DNA of 64,000 nt, taken from assembly GCA_037481615.1 (NCBI GenBank), contig JBBFLI010000011.1, one strand, 5' to 3'. The notes beneath the pieces are model-generated. The model did not search any database, had not been told where the DNA came from, and worked only from the letters and a program-made list of their open reading frames with translations. Both the position numbers and the translations under genes were made by a program. Shown here one piece after another: positions 41,095-50,479 of this stretch (within the stretch, counting starts at the first letter, position 1; every line of letters starts with the position of its first letter). This DNA is from SpSt-501 sp037481615 (GTDB taxonomy: Bacteria; Desulfobacterota; Desulfobacteria; Desulfobacterales; SpSt-501).

Positions 41095-42402
41095 TCAGAT
41101 CTCCATCAGGATCCGCTCGGGGTCCTCGATGCACTCCTTGATGTGCTTGAGGAAGGTGACCGCCTCGCGGCCGTCGACGATGCGGTGGTCGTAGGAGAGG
41201 GCGACGTACATCATCGGGCGGATGACGATCTCGTCGCCGACCACGACGGGCCGTTTGTCGATGCGGTGCATGCCGAGGATGCCGCTCTGGGGGGTGTTGA
41301 GAATCGGCGTGCTCAACAGCGAGCCGAAGACCCCGCCGTTGGTGATCGTGAAGGTCCCCCCCTCGAGTTCGGCGAGGGTGAGGCGGTTTTCCCGGATCCG
41401 CTCCACGAAACCGCGCACGGCTTGCTCGATCTGGGCGAAGCTCAGGCGGTCGGCGTGGCGGATCACGGGGACGACGAGCCCGCGCTCCGCCCCCACGGCG
41501 ATCCCGATGTGGTAGTAGTGCGGGTAGACGATGTCGCCGCCGTCGATGTAAGCGTTGATCTCGGGCACGGCTTTCAGCGCTTCGACGCTCGCCTTGACGA
41601 AGAAGGACATGAGCCCGAGGGAGACCCCGTGTTTCTTCTCGAAGGCTTCCTTGTAACGCCGGCGCAGCTCGAGGACGGCGCTCATGTCGATGTCGTTGAA
41701 GGTGGTGAGCATCGCCGTGTTTTGCCGCGCCTGGAGGAGACGCTCGGCGATGCGCCGCCGGATGGGGCTCATGGGTTTGCGGGTCCTCTCCTCCGTGAGC
41801 GGCGCCGCGCACGGGGGACAGACCGGCGCACCCGTTTCGGCGGGGGGGGCGGCGGCGGGCGCGGGGCGGCTCTCGAGGTAGAGCAGCACATCGCCCTTGG
41901 TCACGCGCCCCCCGGGGCCCGTGCCCCGGATCCGCCGCACGTCGACCCCTTGCTCGGCGACCAGCCTCCGCACCGAAGGCGGCAGATCGGCCGGAGCGGG
42001 GGAAGCAAGCCCCGCCGCGGCGTCCGGCGGCGGGGGAGGCGCGGCGGCGGGGGCCTTCTCCTCGCGGGGTTCCCGGGCCGGCTCCCTCTCTTTCGCCCCG
42101 GCGTCCTCCGCGGGCTCCGCCGCGGCGGCCGCCCGCGGGACATCCGGCTTCGCCGCCGCGGCCTCCGCGGCCTCCTCGAGGAGCCCCACGACCTGCCCGA
42201 TCTTCACGGTCGAGCCCTGGGGCACACGGATGGAGAGCCTGCCCGTCGCCTGGGCGGTGACTTCGAGAGTGACCTTGTCGGTTTCGAGGACGAGCAGCAC
42301 CTCGTCCTTGCGGACGAGATCGCCGTCGCGCTTGAGCCACTGCGCGAGCAAGGCCTCGGTCACCGACTCGCCGACACTGGGAACGCGGATCTCGATCGCC
42401 AT
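41095..42402 (-). CDS. sucB: Dihydrolipoyl succinyltransferase (E2) of 2-oxoglutarate dehydrogenase
   Basis: 435 residues. Lipoyl domain (about 1-78) with the lipoylated Lys in LETDKVTLEV, Ala/Pro/Glu-rich linker, E3/E1-binding domain (PSVRRLVAEQGVDVRRIRGT then GGRVTKGDVL) and a catalytic domain ending in DHRIVDGREAVTFL with the catalytic His. A second Ala/Pro linker contains CPPCAAP, an unusual two-Cys stretch. The succinyltransferase assignment comes from the adjacent sucA; sequence alone would also fit other E2 types. ATG 42402 is 27 bp after the sucA stop. Confidence 0.95.
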   Translation of the reverse strand: MAIEIRVPSVGESVTEALLAQWLKRDGDLVRKDEVLLVLETDKVTLEVTAQATGRLSIRVPQGSTVKIGQVVGLLEEAAEAAAAKPDVPRAAAAAEPAEDAGAKEREPAREPREEKAPAAAPPPPPDAAAGLASPAPADLPPSVRRLVAEQGVDVRRIRGTGPGGRVTKGDVLLYLESRPAPAAAPPAETGAPVCPPCAAPLTEERTRKPMSPIRRRIAERLLQARQNTAMLTTFNDIDMSAVLELRRRYKEAFEKKHGVSLGLMSFFVKASVEALKAVPEINAYIDGGDIVYPHYYHIGIAVGAERGLVVPVIRHADRLSFAQIEQAVRGFVERIRENRLTLAELEGGTFTITNGGVFGSLLSTPILNTPQSGILGMHRIDKRPVVVGDEIVIRPMMYVALSYDHRIVDGREAVTFLKHIKECIEDPERILMEI

Positions 42403-42429
42403 GAAACGCAAACCTCCCGCCAACAGGCC

Positions 42430-45153
42430 TCAGCGGCCGGAATCGTCCGGGGCGAAGGCCCGCTCGAGGATCTCGGCCTGCTCGCGCCGGAAGACATGGG
42501 GAAAGCCGGTGGCCGGCGTGGAAGCGGCCTTGCGGCCGACGTAGGACAGCGGTTTCCCGAGAAGGGCCTCGAGCCGGGGCCGGACGAAGCTCCAGGCCCC
42601 CATGTTCGCGGGTTCGTCCTGGACCCACCGCCAGCGCCGCGCCTGCCGGTACCGCGTGAGCGCAAGCCGCAGCGGATTCTGCGGGAAGGGATAGATCTGC
42701 TCGAGGCGGATGAGCGCCAGATCCTTCCGTTTCTCCTGCCGCCGCCGGGCGAGGAGCTCGTAGTAAATCTTTCCGCTGCAGAAAAGAATCGTTTCGGCCC
42801 CCGCGTCGGCCTCGCCGTCCTCGAGCACCCCGCGGAAGGATCCGGCGGCGAGCTCCTCGAGGCGCGAGACGGCCTCCGGATGCCGCAGCAGGCTCTTCGG
42901 GGTGAGCACGACCAGGGGTTTGCGGAAATCGGCCTTCACCTGCCGGCGAAGCAGGTGGAAATACTGCGCGGGGGTCGTCGGCTGGCAAACGATGAGGTTC
43001 TCGTCGGCGCAAAGCCCGAGGAACCGCTCCGGCCGCGCGCTCGAGTGCTCGGGCCCCAGCCCCTCGAGCCCGTGGGGCAGAAGCAGGGTGAGTCCGCTCA
43101 GCCGCTGCCACTTGGCCTGGCCGCTGGCGATGAAGAGGTCGATCACGGCCTGGGCGTTGTTCACGAAATCCCCGAACTGCGCCTCCCAGAGGGTCAGCCC
43201 CTCCGGCCTTCCGAGCGAGTAGCCGTACTCGAAGGCGAGCACGGCGGCCTCGGAGAGGGGGCTGTCGAAGACGGAAAACGGCGCCTGCCCGCCGCCCAGG
43301 GCGTTCAACGGCGCGAAGCGTTCCCCGGTCTCCGTGTCGACCCATACCGCGTGCCGCTGGCTGAAGGTGCCCCGGCCGCTGTCCTGCCCGCTCAAACGCA
43401 CGGGATGCCCCTCGACGAGAAGGCTCGCCAGGGCGAGCGCCTCGGCGTTCGCCCAGTCGATCCCCTCGCCGGAGGCGATGGCGGACTGCCGGCGCTCGAG
43501 AATCTTCTCGAGCTTCGGGTGCAGGCGGAACCCCTCGGGGGGGCGGTGGATCGCGGCGGCGAGGCGGGCGAGGGTCTCGGCGGGAACCCCGGTCTTGAGG
43601 GTCACCGGGGAGTAAACTCCGCTGTAGGCTTCCCAGCCCTCGTAGAACCGCGGTTCGGGGAAGGTGCACACGCTGCCGTGGACGGACTGCCAGTCGGCCT
43701 CGAGGCGGGCGCGCAAGGCCTCGGCGATGCGCCCGGGCTCCGCGGGGTCGATCACGGACTCCTCGACCAGTTTCTCGACGTAGATCCGGTCGAGGGGGGG
43801 GCGGTTGCGGATGCGCGCATAGAGCAGCGGCTGGGTGAAGTAGGGTTCGTCCCCCTCGTTGTGGCCCCAGCGGCGGTAGCAGACGAGGTCCACGACCACG
43901 TCCTTCCCGAAGGCCCAGCGGTACTCGGCGGCAAGCCGCATCCCATGGACGGCGGCCTCGGGGTTTTCGCCGTGCACGTGGAAGATGGGCACGGAGAGCA
44001 TCTTGGCGACGTCGGTCGCGTAGCGGGAGGAGCGGGCATGCTCGGGCGGGGTGGTGTAGCCGATCTGGTTGTTGACGACGACGTGCACGGTTCCGCCCGT
44101 CGTGTAGCCGGCGAGCCGCGAGAGGTTCAGCGTTTCGGCCACGACCCCTTGGCCGGCGAACGCCGCGTCCCCGTGGATGAGCAGCGGCAGCACGGCCGCG
44201 GCCCCCCCTTCGCCGGAGATCTCCTGTCTCGCCCGCGCCAGGCCCTCGACGACGGGGTCGACCGCCTCGAGGTGGCTCGGGTTGTTGAGCAGAACCACGC
44301 GCAGGGGACGGCCGGAGGCGGTTTCAATCTCCCCCAGGTAGCCCTGGTGGTATTTCACGTCGCCTGCGCCGACGAGCATCCCGGGGTCGTAGCAGTTTTC
44401 GAACTCGCCGAAGATGTCGGCCAAGGGCTTGCCCAGGATGTTCGCCTGGACGTTCAGGCGGCCGCGATGGGCCATGCCGAGAATGACCTCGCGGCAGCCG
44501 AGTTCGGCGGCCCGCTCGAGGAGGGCGTCGAGCGCCGGGATCAGGACATCGCCCCCCTCAAGGGAAAAGCGCGTGACCCCCACGTATTTCGTGTTCAGAA
44601 ACTGCTCGAAGACCGTGCTCGCGATCAGCTTTTCCAGGATGCGGCGCCTGCGGGCGGGGTCGAAGCGCGGGGCGTTGCGCACCGGCTCCATGCGCTCGAT
44701 CAGCCAGCGCCTCTCCTCGGGATCCGGAAGATGCATGAACTCGACACCCACCGCGCGGCAGTAGGTCTCGCGAAAGCCGCGGAGGATGTCCCGCAGGGGG
44801 GCGCGCACGTTCTCCGGTCCCTCCGGGACGAGGAAGACCCGATCCAGGTCTTCGGGGAGAAGCCCCACCGCCTCCAGGACGAGCAGGGGGTGTTCCGTGG
44901 GGCAGGCTTCCAGCGGGTCGAGACAGGCGAGCAGGTGCCCGAGCGTCCGGTAGCGATGGATCAGCTCCTGGACGCGAGCCTGCTTCAGGGCCGCACCCGC
45001 CTCCGGGGAAGGGATCGCCCTGCCGGATTGGGCCAGCTCGAAGCCCTCGAAGAAAAAACGCCAGTCGGCGGGGACGGACTCCGGGTCGGACTTCCAGCGC
45101 CGGAATTCCTCCTCGATGTAGTCGAGGTTCAGCGTGATGAGCGATGAGGGCAT
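42430..45153 (-). CDS. sucA: 2-oxoglutarate dehydrogenase E1 component
   Basis: 907 residues, the normal length for SucA. The N-terminal helical segment (NLDYIEEEFRRWKSDPESVPADWRFFFEGF) docks to E2. Thiamine-diphosphate site: HGDAAFAGQGVVAETLNLS with the GDA...N motif, and RWGHNEGDEP; the C-terminal transketolase half includes DSGRGTFSQRHAVW and LPHGLEGLGPEHSSARPERFL. It decarboxylates 2-oxoglutarate and succinylates E2. It opens sucA-sucB-lpd-guaA. A complete complex argues for an oxidative TCA cycle. Confidence 0.97.
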   Translation of the reverse strand: MPSSLITLNLDYIEEEFRRWKSDPESVPADWRFFFEGFELAQSGRAIPSPEAGAALKQARVQELIHRYRTLGHLLACLDPLEACPTEHPLLVLEAVGLLPEDLDRVFLVPEGPENVRAPLRDILRGFRETYCRAVGVEFMHLPDPEERRWLIERMEPVRNAPRFDPARRRRILEKLIASTVFEQFLNTKYVGVTRFSLEGGDVLIPALDALLERAAELGCREVILGMAHRGRLNVQANILGKPLADIFGEFENCYDPGMLVGAGDVKYHQGYLGEIETASGRPLRVVLLNNPSHLEAVDPVVEGLARARQEISGEGGAAAVLPLLIHGDAAFAGQGVVAETLNLSRLAGYTTGGTVHVVVNNQIGYTTPPEHARSSRYATDVAKMLSVPIFHVHGENPEAAVHGMRLAAEYRWAFGKDVVVDLVCYRRWGHNEGDEPYFTQPLLYARIRNRPPLDRIYVEKLVEESVIDPAEPGRIAEALRARLEADWQSVHGSVCTFPEPRFYEGWEAYSGVYSPVTLKTGVPAETLARLAAAIHRPPEGFRLHPKLEKILERRQSAIASGEGIDWANAEALALASLLVEGHPVRLSGQDSGRGTFSQRHAVWVDTETGERFAPLNALGGGQAPFSVFDSPLSEAAVLAFEYGYSLGRPEGLTLWEAQFGDFVNNAQAVIDLFIASGQAKWQRLSGLTLLLPHGLEGLGPEHSSARPERFLGLCADENLIVCQPTTPAQYFHLLRRQVKADFRKPLVVLTPKSLLRHPEAVSRLEELAAGSFRGVLEDGEADAGAETILFCSGKIYYELLARRRQEKRKDLALIRLEQIYPFPQNPLRLALTRYRQARRWRWVQDEPANMGAWSFVRPRLEALLGKPLSYVGRKAASTPATGFPHVFRREQAEILERAFAPDDSGR

Positions 45154-45341
45154 GGCGCGGATCGCTCCTTTGCCGGATAAAAGGGGGGGGGCACCGAACC
45201 CGGGCGGAAAACGCCCGGTGCTCTCGAAGGCAAAACGCAAAGACCCGCTCTGGGCGGCTTCCCGGGAAATCCGCCGCCCCGTGCCGCGCGATCATAGGAA
45301 AAAAGCGCAGAGGCTGTCAAACAGGGAACCCTCCGGATTTT

Positions 45342-45370
45342 TTGCAAGCCGACGGTTTCCGTAGTAAGAT
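45342..45370 (+). promoter_or_regulatory. Predicted sigma70-type promoter for the HD-GYP/HDOD gene pair
   Basis: TTGCAA (45342-45347), a 17-bp spacer and TAAGAT (45365-45370), about 45 bp before the first start codon. It is the best promoter-like match in the 260-bp gap that also separates this pair from divergent sucA. Confidence 0.5.
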
Positions 45371-45414
45371 GAAGGAAACGGCGATCCGAACCCCCGAGCC
45401 CCCCACGTGACCGG

Positions 45415-46878
45415 ATGATGGCCCGCCAGACAGGCGATTCCCGCGACCTCGTGCTGGAATGCGTCGATACCCTGCTGGCGGTGGTCGAGGAGAAGAACTG
45501 GTCGCTGCGGCAGCACTGCGAGCGGGTGGCCAACGGCGTCGCCCAGTTCTGCAGCCGCTTCCAGCTGATGCCGGCCAAGGAGGTCGACACCGTTTATTTC
45601 GCCGCGCTGCTCCACGACTTCGGTCTGGTCTTCGGCCCCTCCGAGCTGCTCGATGCCGCCGAGGAAACCGCCGACCCGAGCGCCCTGAAGCAGCACCCGC
45701 TGCTCGCCGAAAAGCTTCTCGCGGGCATGAGCGCCCTCTCCCGGGCGCTTCCCCTCATCCGCCACCACCATGAGCACTGGGACGGAAGCGGAGTCCCCGA
45801 CGGGAGGAAGGGCGAGGAGATCCCGCTCGGCGCCCGCCTGATCGCCCTCTTCGACTGCTTCGACGGCCTGACCGCCCCGCCCTTTCCGCGCCAGGGCCTC
45901 GAGCCCCAGGCGGCCCTCGAGCGGATCATCGAGCTTTCCGGCAAGCGCTTCGACGGCCGGCTGGTCGACACCTTCGCCCAGTACATCGAATCCGCCCCGG
46001 GAACCCCGCAGGAATACATCCGCGGCCGCAAAACCGAAAGCGTCAACCTGAAGGAGGTGTTCGCGCGCATCCTCCAGAAGTTCGCCGCAGGCCGGATCGC
46101 GCCGCCGGTGATGCCGCGCATCGTTCAGGAGCTCGAGCAGATCATCGCCCGGCCCAACCCCACGGCCGACGACCTCGCGGCGGCGATCGAAAGGGAACCC
46201 GTCATCGCCCTGCGGCTGGTCTCGATCGCCAACAGTCCGGCCTATCGGGGCATGAAGGACATCCGCTCCGTGCGTCAGGCGATCCCGCGGCTCGGCCTCA
46301 GGGAAACGATGAACCTCGTCGTCGCCATCGCCCACAAGAGCCTCTACGAGACCGCAAGCCCCCACTACCGGGCGCTCATGGAAAAGCTCTGGGGGCACGC
46401 GCTCGCCACGGCCTGGGCCGCGAAGGCCATCGCCCGGCGCCTGAACATGCCCGATGCCGACGCCCTGTTTCTCCTCGGCCTCACGCACGACATCGGCAAG
46501 ACCTTTCTCCTGCGGGCCTTCTCCGAGGAGGAGGCCGTGAAGACCGTCGATCTCAAGCTCGTCCTCACCGTGGTCCAGGAGGCGCACCTCGGGGTGGGCC
46601 AGCTGCTGCTCAAGCGTTGGGGCTTCGACGAGTCCTTCCTGCGGGCGGTCTCGCTGCACGAAAAAAACGACCTCGACGCCGCCGTCTCCCGCGAGGCGCT
46701 CGTCGTCAACCTGGCGAACTTTCTCACCCGCGCGATCGGCTGCAGCCTGCTCGAAGGCGAATCGCCGCCCCCCGAGGAGATCGGCGCCGCGCGGCTGCTC
46801 GGGTTCGCCCCCGAGGAGTGCCGCCGCCTTTGCGAGGAAACCCGCCAGGCGATGAAGGAATTGGCTCCCCTGCTGTAA
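45415..46878 (+). CDS. Degenerate HD-GYP plus HDOD domain protein, first of a tandem pair
   Basis: 487 residues. An N-terminal HD-GYP-like domain (about 10-190) has LLHDFGLV in place of HDIGK and HHHEHWDGSGVPDG, where GYP is changed to GVP. An HDOD domain (about 215-410) begins KEVFARILQKFAAGRIAPPVMPRIVQEL and keeps GLTHDIGKTFLL. HD-GYP domains hydrolyse cyclic di-GMP; the altered Lys and GYP motif suggest a weak or sensory role. HDOD domains scaffold signalling complexes. The next gene has the same architecture and nearly the same length. Cytoplasmic, no membrane segment. Confidence 0.85.
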   Translation: MMARQTGDSRDLVLECVDTLLAVVEEKNWSLRQHCERVANGVAQFCSRFQLMPAKEVDTVYFAALLHDFGLVFGPSELLDAAEETADPSALKQHPLLAEKLLAGMSALSRALPLIRHHHEHWDGSGVPDGRKGEEIPLGARLIALFDCFDGLTAPPFPRQGLEPQAALERIIELSGKRFDGRLVDTFAQYIESAPGTPQEYIRGRKTESVNLKEVFARILQKFAAGRIAPPVMPRIVQELEQIIARPNPTADDLAAAIEREPVIALRLVSIANSPAYRGMKDIRSVRQAIPRLGLRETMNLVVAIAHKSLYETASPHYRALMEKLWGHALATAWAAKAIARRLNMPDADALFLLGLTHDIGKTFLLRAFSEEEAVKTVDLKLVLTVVQEAHLGVGQLLLKRWGFDESFLRAVSLHEKNDLDAAVSREALVVNLANFLTRAIGCSLLEGESPPPEEIGAARLLGFAPEECRRLCEETRQAMKELAPLL

Positions 46879-46932
46879 CCCCTGGAAGACCGAAGGCGAT
46901 TGCCCGCACCCCGACGCCGGAAAGGACGGACC

Positions 46933-48393
46933 ATGCCGCTTCGTGCCCCCACCGCGCTTGACTCCGAGGAAGGCCTGCAGCAGTTGAACGAAATCGCCCA
47001 GGTGATCGTGGGCCTGCTGGGCGAGGTGAGCCCGCGTCACCGGGAGCACAGCGAGCGGGTCGCCAACCTCGCCGCCCACTTCGCGGAAAGCACCCGGCTG
47101 CTCGCGGACAAAGGGCCGCACCGGCTCTACCTCGCGGGGCTGCTCCATGACGTGGGCCACCTCGGCTCGCCCCCCGAGGCGAACGCGGCGGAAAGCCCCG
47201 AGGCGGAGGCGCGGCGGCGCCGCCACCCCGTCGCCGCGGTGCAGGCGCTCTCCAAGTTCCGCGGCTTCACCCCCCTGCTCGCCGCCGTGCGCCACCACCA
47301 CGAGCGATACGACGGGCAGGGCTACCCCGACGGGAAGGCGGGCGAGGCGATCCCCCTCGAGGCCCGCATCCTGCGGCTCGTGGACCGCTGGGACCGGCTC
47401 ACCGCGGGGCCGGGGGGCCTCGAGCGGAGGGCCGCGATGGAACGCCTGCGCGGGCTCGCGGGAAGCGAGCTCGACCCGCGGCTCGTCGAGCCCTTCCTCG
47501 CCTTCCTCGAGTCGGGGGAGATCCCGGCCGGGGACTTTCTCGCCCGCAAGGAGGCCACCTTCATCCGTCAGAGCTTCGCCGGAATCCTCCAGAAGTTCAG
47601 CTCGGGCAAGCTCGTCCCCCCGGCGATGCCGCAGGTGGTCCTCGAACTGCGCAACGTGATCAAACGCCAGGACTCGTCGGTCAAGGACCTGGCCGATGTC
47701 CTCGAGAAGGACCCCGTGCTGTCGCTCCGGCTGATCGCCGTCGCCCGCAGCCCGGTCTACAAGGGCTACGGCGAGGTGAAGAGCGTGCAGGCGGCCATTC
47801 CGCGCCTGGGGTTCAAGGAAACCCTGAGCATCGTGGTCGCCATCGCCAACAAGAGCCTCTACGAGGCCCGGCATCCCCAGCACCGCGTCCTCATGGACAA
47901 GATGTGGGTGCACGCCCTCGCCTGCGCCTACGCGGCGAAGCTCGTCTCCCAGAGCCTGCTCCTCGAGGACCCCGAGAGCATCTTCCTCATGGGCCTCACG
48001 CACGACGTGGGCAAGGTCATCCTGCTGCGGGCTTTCGCCGACCTGCCGGAGAGCCCGACGGTGAGCCCGGAGACGGTGCTCGCCGCCGTCCAGGACGCCC
48101 ACCAGAGTGTCGGGGTGATGCTCGTCAAGCGCTGGGGCTTCGGCGAGGAGTTCTCGCGGGTGATCTCGCTCCACGAGAAAGACGAGCTCACCGCCGACAC
48201 CCACCCGGCGATACTCGCCGTGCACCTCGCCAACCGGCTCTCGCGCCGCATGGGCTTCAGCTTCTTCGAGCCCGACGCCGACGAGCCCGCCGCCATTGCC
48301 TCGGCCCGGCATCTCGGGATATCCTCCGAAGTGCTCGAAAAGATCGAGGCCCGGGTCAAGGACATCGTCCGGGACGTCGCCCATCTCTTCTGA
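46933..48393 (+). CDS. HD-GYP plus HDOD domain protein, second of a tandem pair
   Basis: 486 residues, a clear paralogue of the preceding gene. The HD-GYP part (about 20-200) keeps GYP in HHHERYDGQGYPDG, and the HD motif reads LLHDVGHLGSP, with His instead of the usual Lys. The HDOD part (about 215-410) starts AGILQKFSSGKLVPPAMPQVV and contains GLTHDVGKVILL. If active, it would hydrolyse cyclic di-GMP and pass the signal through HDOD. It lies 54 bp after its twin and 10 bp before an aminotransferase gene. The pair arose by duplication and diverged at catalytic positions. ATG 46933 follows AAGGA. Confidence 0.86.
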   Translation: MPLRAPTALDSEEGLQQLNEIAQVIVGLLGEVSPRHREHSERVANLAAHFAESTRLLADKGPHRLYLAGLLHDVGHLGSPPEANAAESPEAEARRRRHPVAAVQALSKFRGFTPLLAAVRHHHERYDGQGYPDGKAGEAIPLEARILRLVDRWDRLTAGPGGLERRAAMERLRGLAGSELDPRLVEPFLAFLESGEIPAGDFLARKEATFIRQSFAGILQKFSSGKLVPPAMPQVVLELRNVIKRQDSSVKDLADVLEKDPVLSLRLIAVARSPVYKGYGEVKSVQAAIPRLGFKETLSIVVAIANKSLYEARHPQHRVLMDKMWVHALACAYAAKLVSQSLLLEDPESIFLMGLTHDVGKVILLRAFADLPESPTVSPETVLAAVQDAHQSVGVMLVKRWGFGEEFSRVISLHEKDELTADTHPAILAVHLANRLSRRMGFSFFEPDADEPAAIASARHLGISSEVLEKIEARVKDIVRDVAHLF

Positions 48394-48403
48394 AGGAGAG
48401 CCG

Positions 48404-49498
48404 ATGGAAGCCTACCCTCTGCCCCTGGTCCCCGGACCGGTCCGCGTGCGGCCGGAGGTGCTCGCGGCGTACGGCCGGGACTTCGGTTCGGCCGACCTCG
48501 AGGAGGAATTCTTCGCGCTCTATGCGGAAACCGCCGCCCGCCTGCAGGCCGTCCTGCAGACCCGGGCGACGGTCGTCGTCCTGCAGGGCGAAGGGATGAT
48601 GGCGCTCTGGGGCGCGCTGAAAAGCGTGCTCTCCCCCGGCGACCGGGTGCTGGCGATCGGAACCGGGGTCTTCGGCTACGGGATTGCGGAGATGGCCGCC
48701 GCCGTGGGTGCGGAGGTCCGCACGGTGGGTCTGGATTACGACCGCACGCTGGGGGACCTCACGGCCGTCGAGGAGGCGATCGCCGCGTTCCGCCCCAAGA
48801 TGATCACCGTCGTCCACTGCGAAACCCCCTCCGGGACCCTCAACCCCCTCGCCGATCTCGGCAGGCTCAAGCGCGAAAGGGGGGTTCCGCTCCTCTACGT
48901 CGACGCCGTCTCGAGCGTCGCCGGGGCTCCGGTGCTGCCCGATGCCTGGCACATCGACCTCTGTCTGGGCGGATCCCAGAAATGCCTCGCCGCCCTGCCC
49001 GACACCTGCTTCCTCTCGGTCAGCGAAGCCGCCTGGGAGGTGATCGCGCAGGTGAAGTACGCGGGCTACGATGCGCTGCTCCCTTTCCGGGATGCGCTCG
49101 CGCGCCGCTTCTTTCCCTACACGCCCTGCTGGCAGGCCACGGCCGGCCTGCACGCGGCCGCGGGGGCCGTTCTCGCGGAGGGCCTCGAGGCCTGTTTCGC
49201 ACGCCATGCCGCGGTCGCCGCCCACTGCCGTGAGCGGCTGGTGCGGGCGGGTTTTGCGCTCTTTCCCGCCCCCGACGCCGTGCCCTCCCCGACCGTGACC
49301 GCCGTCCGCGTGCCGGAGGAGATCGCCTGGCCGGAGTGGGACCGCCGCCTCCGGAGCCGGGGTCTCGTCGTGGGGGGGAGCTACGGGCCGCTCGCGGGCA
49401 AGGTGTTCCGCCTGGGGCACATGGGAACGCAGGCGGACCGAGGGCTCGTCGACGCCGCGCTCGACATCCTGGAGGAGGAGCGGGGCGGGCTTCGCTGA
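48404..49498 (+). CDS. Class V aminotransferase, second AGT/SGT-like
   Basis: 364 residues: PLPLVPGPVRVRPEVL at the start, AIGTGVFGYGIAEMA, HCETPSG, VDAVSSVAGAPV and GGSQKCLAAL with the PLP Lys, then RLGHMG with the carboxylate Arg. This is a shorter relative of the enzyme at 19.5 kb. Substrates are probably a small amino acid (alanine, serine or phosphonate-type amine) and a 2-oxo acid such as glyoxylate or pyruvate. Shine-Dalgarno AAGGAG precedes ATG 48404. It closely follows the HD-GYP/HDOD pair on the same strand, a metabolic gene at the end of a signalling unit. Confidence 0.9.
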   Translation: MEAYPLPLVPGPVRVRPEVLAAYGRDFGSADLEEEFFALYAETAARLQAVLQTRATVVVLQGEGMMALWGALKSVLSPGDRVLAIGTGVFGYGIAEMAAAVGAEVRTVGLDYDRTLGDLTAVEEAIAAFRPKMITVVHCETPSGTLNPLADLGRLKRERGVPLLYVDAVSSVAGAPVLPDAWHIDLCLGGSQKCLAALPDTCFLSVSEAAWEVIAQVKYAGYDALLPFRDALARRFFPYTPCWQATAGLHAAAGAVLAEGLEACFARHAAVAAHCRERLVRAGFALFPAPDAVPSPTVTAVRVPEEIAWPEWDRRLRSRGLVVGGSYGPLAGKVFRLGHMGTQADRGLVDAALDILEEERGGLR

Positions 49499-49514
49499 AC
49501 GCGGCATGCGGCTC

Positions 49515-50345
49515 TCAGGGCGCAGGGAAGTGCAGCGCCTCCCAGGCGAGCAGCGCCCGCTTGCGCAGCACCCCGCCGCCGTAGTTCCCGAAGCCTCCCC
49601 CCTGCGGCACGATGCGGTGGCAGGGAATGAGGAAGGAGACGGGGTTCGCGCCGACCGCGGATCCCGCGGCGCGCGCCGCGCGGGGCCTGCCCGCCGCCCG
49701 GGCAAGCGCGGCATAGGTCGAAACCGCCCCCGGCGGAACGGAAAGCAGCGCCTTCCAGACCGCCACCTGAAAGGGGGTGCCGCGCACGGCGACGGGGATT
49801 TCCGGGCCGCCTCCCCCGGCAGGGGGATCGAAAATCACGGGGATCCAGGGCGCCGTCGCCGCCTCATCCTCCCGCACCCAAGCTCCCCGCCAGAACCCGC
49901 AGAGCTCCCGCCGCGCGCGCACGAGGTCTTTCCCCTCGCGAAACGAGAGCCAGCAGATCCGCTCCCCGAGCACCCCCAGAAGGCAGCCGCCGAAAGGGGT
50001 GGCATGATACCCGCAACGCAGCGTCTCCCGCGGCGGCATCTTCTCGATCACCGCAAGCCGCACACGGGGCCAACCGGCGCCCCCCGCCCCCCTGCGGCGC
50101 CGGAGATCTGCGGGCTTGATCCTCCGCCCGCCGAGCCCTCCGGGAGTCAAAAGGGGAAAGAGCCGCCCGGGAGCGACCCCGCTCCATCGTTCGGCCGCCT
50201 CGCGCAGCCGGGCGGGGGTCCATCCGAGCTCGCGCGCCACGGCCTCCGGCGGGAGTTCCTTTTCCGGCTGACGCGCCAGCACGCCGATCGCGGCCTCGAT
50301 CAGGGGATAGTGTCGGCTTCTTGCGGCGAGATGAGCGGCGGGCAT
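49515..50345 (-). CDS. Ada-like protein: AraC-type HTH fused to O6-methylguanine-DNA methyltransferase
   Basis: 276 residues. N-terminal AraC-like helices (ELPPEAVARELGWTPARLREA then FSG-like RWSGVAPGRLF) precede a methyltransferase domain with GTPFQVAVWKALLSVPPG and the acceptor Cys in LIPCHRIV; the DNA-binding Arg finger region GSAVGANP is present. It repairs O6-alkylguanine and may regulate its own gene. The N-terminal Cys4 methylphosphotriester domain of full Ada is absent, so the activation route of classical Ada cannot apply. GGAGG lies 5 nt before ATG 50345. Transcribed opposite to cytochrome b561. Confidence 0.86.
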   Translation of the reverse strand: MPAAHLAARSRHYPLIEAAIGVLARQPEKELPPEAVARELGWTPARLREAAERWSGVAPGRLFPLLTPGGLGGRRIKPADLRRRRGAGGAGWPRVRLAVIEKMPPRETLRCGYHATPFGGCLLGVLGERICWLSFREGKDLVRARRELCGFWRGAWVREDEAATAPWIPVIFDPPAGGGGPEIPVAVRGTPFQVAVWKALLSVPPGAVSTYAALARAAGRPRAARAAGSAVGANPVSFLIPCHRIVPQGGGFGNYGGGVLRKRALLAWEALHFPAP

Positions 50346-50479
50346 GTTTCCTCCGGAGGGTTTCCCGGCCCGGGGCTTGCCCCCGGATCGGGGAGAGGGT
50401 AGAACGGGGCCGTTTCCCCGGGTCTTGGGGGTTTAGGGGTTCGACGGCAGCAGGTGGCCGGACAAGAAGGAGGCTCCCC

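Noticed and set aside
40070..43669. Long minus-strand frame out of phase with lpd-sucB-sucA
   Set aside because: Arg/Pro/Ala-rich translation crossing three genes in another frame, the typical product of reading GC-rich codons out of frame.
40564..45147. Open frame of about 1,500 codons on the + strand opposite lpd, sucB and sucA
   Set aside because: Antisense to three genes with complete motifs; the sequence is low-complexity and domainless.
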